A stretch of 64,000 nt of DNA, taken from positions 947,501 through 1,011,500 of the forward strand of contig CAWZYM010000020.1 in assembly GCA_963966185.1 (NCBI GenBank), given 5' to 3'. Position numbers and translations under genes: made by a program. Shown here in pieces: positions 61,065-64,000 of this stretch (within the stretch, counting starts at the first letter, position 1; each line of letters begins with the position of its first letter). The DNA comes from Rhabditoides inermis (taxonomy: Eukaryota > Nematoda > Chromadorea > Rhabditida > Rhabditidae). The notes beneath the pieces were generated by a model that did not search any database, was not told the DNA's origin, and worked only from the letters and a program-made list of their open reading frames with translations.

Positions 61065-62668
61065 CTATTCTGAGAACTCTGCACCATCACTCACCATGCG
61101 TGGAGCACGCCGATTCACCTGCTCTCGCTCCTCGTCTTCATCCTGACTGAACTCCCCGTCTCCGCATAGTGCGTATTGCAAGACTGATTGCTGCTCAGGT
61201 CTAGCAACTCCATAATCAACATTGATCTAAAACAAATGATTGAAAGTAGACAATGGATGACTGGATCAAGAAAAAAATACATACGTGACAGTGCTCCACC
61301 TGGTTCCCGTTGTGCGCAGTGGGCTCCTTGGGTTCGTCCTCGTCTTGACTGAACTCACCGTCTTCCTCCAATGCTGGCAGACGATTCGCTGATCGCAATA
61401 CCGGTACTGGCTCGTCGTCTTGACTGAACTCCGCCTGGAAGAAAAACAATGGGCTTTTTTTTTAAAACAAAACGTTTACTGACGTCATCCCGCCCGGAGT
61501 TGACTTTATCTATCGCAGTTGCGTCCTCTTCATCTTGACTGAACTCGGCAGTGATAGCGGCGACTGCAGCAGCCCTCGCCTCCAGAGAGTACGGCTCTCT
61601 CACTCCCGGCTCCACCGCTCTGTCATTCTCTCTATCATTGTCGCCGTCGTCTTGTGAGAACTCTGCTTCGTCCGCAGTCGAAAACTCGGCCATCATCGCA
61701 GACAGACTACAATATCACAATTTTGATTCACTCCATTGTCCCTTAACTGACTTTTGTACGTCGTCGTCAACTCGCATCAGTGTCTCTGCAGCAGCCCTTG
61801 TTCTCCGCAACACATCCAGCGGTGGTTGCGTCAGTTCACACTCCTGAAACAATTATCGATCTACTTGGTGAAGGAGGAAACGATGAATGTTTAAGCGTTG
61901 ACTTTGACTATCAGCGTGTCTGACCTGGTCATCTTCCTGTGAGAACTCGTCGCCCACGATAGGATGGGGGACATCGTGTGCGGGTGCGCGCACTCTGCCC
62001 ATGTTCGCATCGCGCAGCAGACGCACTCTCGTCTCCTCGTCATCGTCCGAACTGAACTCCGCCTCCAGACGATCCATCTCCTGTGCACCACAAATGTAGG
62101 TATTTGTCGACTCACTAGACTTCGACAGCATGATACACACCTGGTCAGTCGAGTAGTCAGAGAACTCTGCGGGATCGACAGCTCCAGTGAATAGTAGAGG
62201 CGAGTCGTGCTCATCATCCGAGAACTCTGCCGAAGCAGGCCTCTGCGACAGAGTCTTCCTTCTCTTCGCCCCGCAGCGACGATTGTTTTGAAAAGACAAC
62301 TGAGAACTCTGCGAACGCTGTGACTGGGACGATTGTGAACTGAAAACAATATGCGCATAAACATACATTATAACCAAAAGTACTTACCTATCATGTCGAG
62401 TCAAAAACGTAACAACGGCAGACTGAATGGCAGCTCCGAATTCTGCAGTCGAAAATGCATCTGTAAAAAGGGAAAAGATAAAGGTAGCCCGGTAGGCGGT
62501 AGCCCTTCCCCCATTCAAGAATTGATCAAAACATGAAGAGAACATGGATACAGCAGACCACTCACCAATAGCAGCCATTGCTTCTGAGGTCATTGCTTCA
62601 TTGGCGGTGGAGAGCATGACTCGGAGAAGGGCATCGGCCACGTTCTCGCCTATCACCTCCACGTCCAT
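61065..62668 (-). CDS. Acidic protein with about 12 EFS(Q/D/S)(D/E) motifs
   Basis: Start MDVEVIGENVADALLRVMLS at 62668; exons join in phase to a stop at 61065. The N-terminus (about 60 residues) is Ala-rich and helical (EAMTSEAMAAIG, GAAIQSAVVTFLTRHD). A Ser/Gln-rich stretch (SSQSSQSQRSQSSQLSF) follows, then the short motif recurs: AEFSDDEHD, AEFSDYS, AEFSSDDDEE, DEFSQEDD, AEFSTADE, AEFSQDDGD, AEFSQDEED, AEFSQDDEP, GEFSQDEDEP, GEFSQDEDEE and a final AEFSE stop. A related TAEFGAA lies near the start. The last motif lies after an ATGgtgagt that could be read as a donor, but the frame runs on into the motif, so I read through. SQ followed by acidic residues fits both ATM/ATR (SQ) and CK2 (S-x-x-acidic) sites. 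No family recognised. It lies 330 nt behind NSE1. Confidence 0.75.
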
Positions 62669-62997
62669 CCATGCACTTGCACACAATTATGCCTTCAAAC
62701 AATCATTACAACGATATCTCGAGAAACTCATATTTAACAGACATTTGATAAGGGAATAATCCGGCAAATATAAGCAGTTAGATAAGCACGAAGCCAGGTT
62801 TCGAAACCACGATGAACAACATAAATATATCACAGTAGTGAAACGAAATATTTACACGACTTCACAAAGTTCATAAATCATAATAACATATCTGTATCTG
62901 AGATGATAAAGGTAAATGAGAGGTAAATGTGGGCAAGTACAACAACAACAAAATAATATGAGCGAGATCAAAACAACTATATGTCAAAGAAGAAAAC

Positions 62998-64000
62998 TTA
63001 CTTGCCATTCCTGCGAGTAGTGCGGCTTCGGGAGCGAGGCGGCTCATCGTCCTCCATAGAGTCATGCTCATCGTTGTTATGCTGACCATCGTTATCCCCC
63101 GTATCCATCTCCTCGTCACTCTCCACCTTCGGCTGATTCCTGAGCCTCTTCCGCGGCTGCTGAGTCGACTGCGTCGCCGCCACAGGGCGCCGTTGGGTTC
63201 TCTGCGTTCGATCAGCATCATTGACGTTGTTCCCATTGCCCGCCATGTCCTCCGCCACCTTCTACAATCAACACGTTACACAATTATGGTTTCTGGTGAT
63301 CAATTACCTGACGAGAGAACACGTTCGAGCAGCCATACGATCGCCTGCCAGGACAAGCCACTTCGTCCGACGTCATGGTCGAGACCATCCTTCATTCAAC
63401 ACATTATTATATCAATGAATACGATAACTCACTTCTTCCAGCAGTGCGAGTGCATTGCAGTGTCGCAGTTCTCGCAAAGAACAGCGCGGTTGAGGCGGAG
63501 AGCGATCCTCGTGCACAGTGAGCAGATTGCCGGACGAAACTTGGTGCGCAACATAGGATCCAGCTCACATACCGCGCGGCAAGTAAGAGACAACCACTCA
63601 TTGTCATCCTATAACGAACATATTTCCACGCTAAACAAATATGAAAAAAACACCAGTGAATCACAAATAATTAATCTTCGAAACGCACACACCTGTTCTA
63701 TCCACTTGGAGATGATGAGGTTATCGATAAGAATCTGCACTTTCATGGCAGGAATGGGATTCGGAAGGTCCTTTCCACAGTTGAGCGCCTTGTGCAAGGA
63801 AATCCTACCCTCACCGGAAACAAGCATCTCTCTAATCCACGCAACGAGCACACATACATCGTCATTCCTAGAAATATGACATGAGAGTGATGCAACAACA
63901 ACACTGTAATGAAACAACTCACGAGAACGGAGAGGCGGCAGCCAGACCCTTGCTGAAAGGACGCTGCGAGATGAGAACCACTGTCTCCTTAGCAGTATCC
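62998..64000 (-). CDS. nse-1: NSE1, RING-like subunit of the SMC5/6 complex (partial)
   Basis: Runs off the right edge; its start is not in the window. Exons read ETVVLISQRPFSKGLAAASP, DVCVLVAWIREMLVSGEGRI, MKVQILIDNLIISKWIEQ, DDNEWLSLTCRAVCELDPM, then the RING-like domain: CSLCTRIALRLNRAVLCENC with DTAMHSHCWKK and a later VACPGRRSYGC. The winged-helix segment before it (KWIEQ...EWLSLTCRAVCEL) is as in NSMCE1, where YxxGPRxxxEL-type residues lie. The C-terminus adds a low-complexity tail (RPVAATQSTQQPRKRLRNQ, acidic ESDEEMDTGDND) not found in the human protein. NSE1 with NSE3 binds DNA and acts as a ubiquitin-ligase-like subunit in DNA repair. The stop TAA overlaps a perfect donor (GGCAA/gtaagt), so the tail may continue by splicing. 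Confidence 0.82.

Noticed and set aside
1..64000. CRISPR arrays, prophage or bacterial operons
   Set aside because: Spliceosomal introns and animal gene families throughout; nothing prokaryotic is visible.
1..64000. Spliced-leader RNA or 5S rRNA genes
   Set aside because: I looked for them given the trans-splicing signals but saw no recognisable copy.

Overview
This is nematode nuclear DNA. The clearest marker is an intact cuticle collagen with the nematode N-terminal domain, a furin-type site and Gly-X-Y blocks (35488-36889). Other nematode signs are short introns (often 40-70 nt), many start codons lying 0-12 nt after an AG that looks like a trans-splice acceptor, and same-strand genes spaced 180-480 nt apart as in operons. 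The species cannot be named. It does not read like Caenorhabditis: introns are full of AG/CT microsatellites and there is a BIG3/ARFGEF3-type gene. All coding calls come from hand-joining exons by frame, splice-site consensus and family similarity.

Layout. 1-232: 5' end of a Patched-related (PTR) gene, minus. 1647-5446: FoxF/let-381-type forkhead gene, plus. 6164-8965: F-box-like gene, minus. 8966-12793: long stretch without a supported gene. 12794-14007: RCCD1-like gene, minus. 14244-24465 (all minus): acid ceramidase, a four-pass membrane protein with a C-terminal PPxY, neutral sphingomyelinase and mitochondrial prolyl-tRNA synthetase. A plus-strand secreted cysteine-rich gene (20840-21726) is nested inside the sphingomyelinase gene. 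24725-26203: coiled-coil gene, plus. 27979-28350: PNRC-like gene, plus. 29701-30433: unrecognised gene, minus, behind hnRNP Q/R (hrp-2, 30710-33195, minus). 33747-34328: small HMG-box protein. 35488-36889: collagen. 37035-37688: EF-hand protein, minus. 39632-48352: very large BIG3-like gene, plus, with two identical tRNA-Ile(UAU) genes antisense in its introns; a partial duplicate of one exon region lies upstream. 48583-55333 (minus): PPIL4/SIG-7, syntaxin-17, PAXBP1/GCFC. 56152-58317: MFS transporter, plus, with a 65-bp inverted repeat in the shared upstream region. 58963-60638: fused nicotinamide riboside kinase/molybdopterin synthase large subunit, minus. 61065-62668: acidic protein with about a dozen EFS(Q/D/S)(D/E) motifs. 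62998-64000: NSE1 of the SMC5/6 complex, minus, partial.

The most interesting items are the EFS-repeat protein downstream of (and possibly spliced in frame to) NSE1; the nested secreted gene whose first intron opens with a (GTGA)n array, i.e. a ladder of consensus donor sites; the ceramidase, sphingomyelinase and LAPTM-like cluster; and the local duplication and tRNA insertions around the BIG3 gene.
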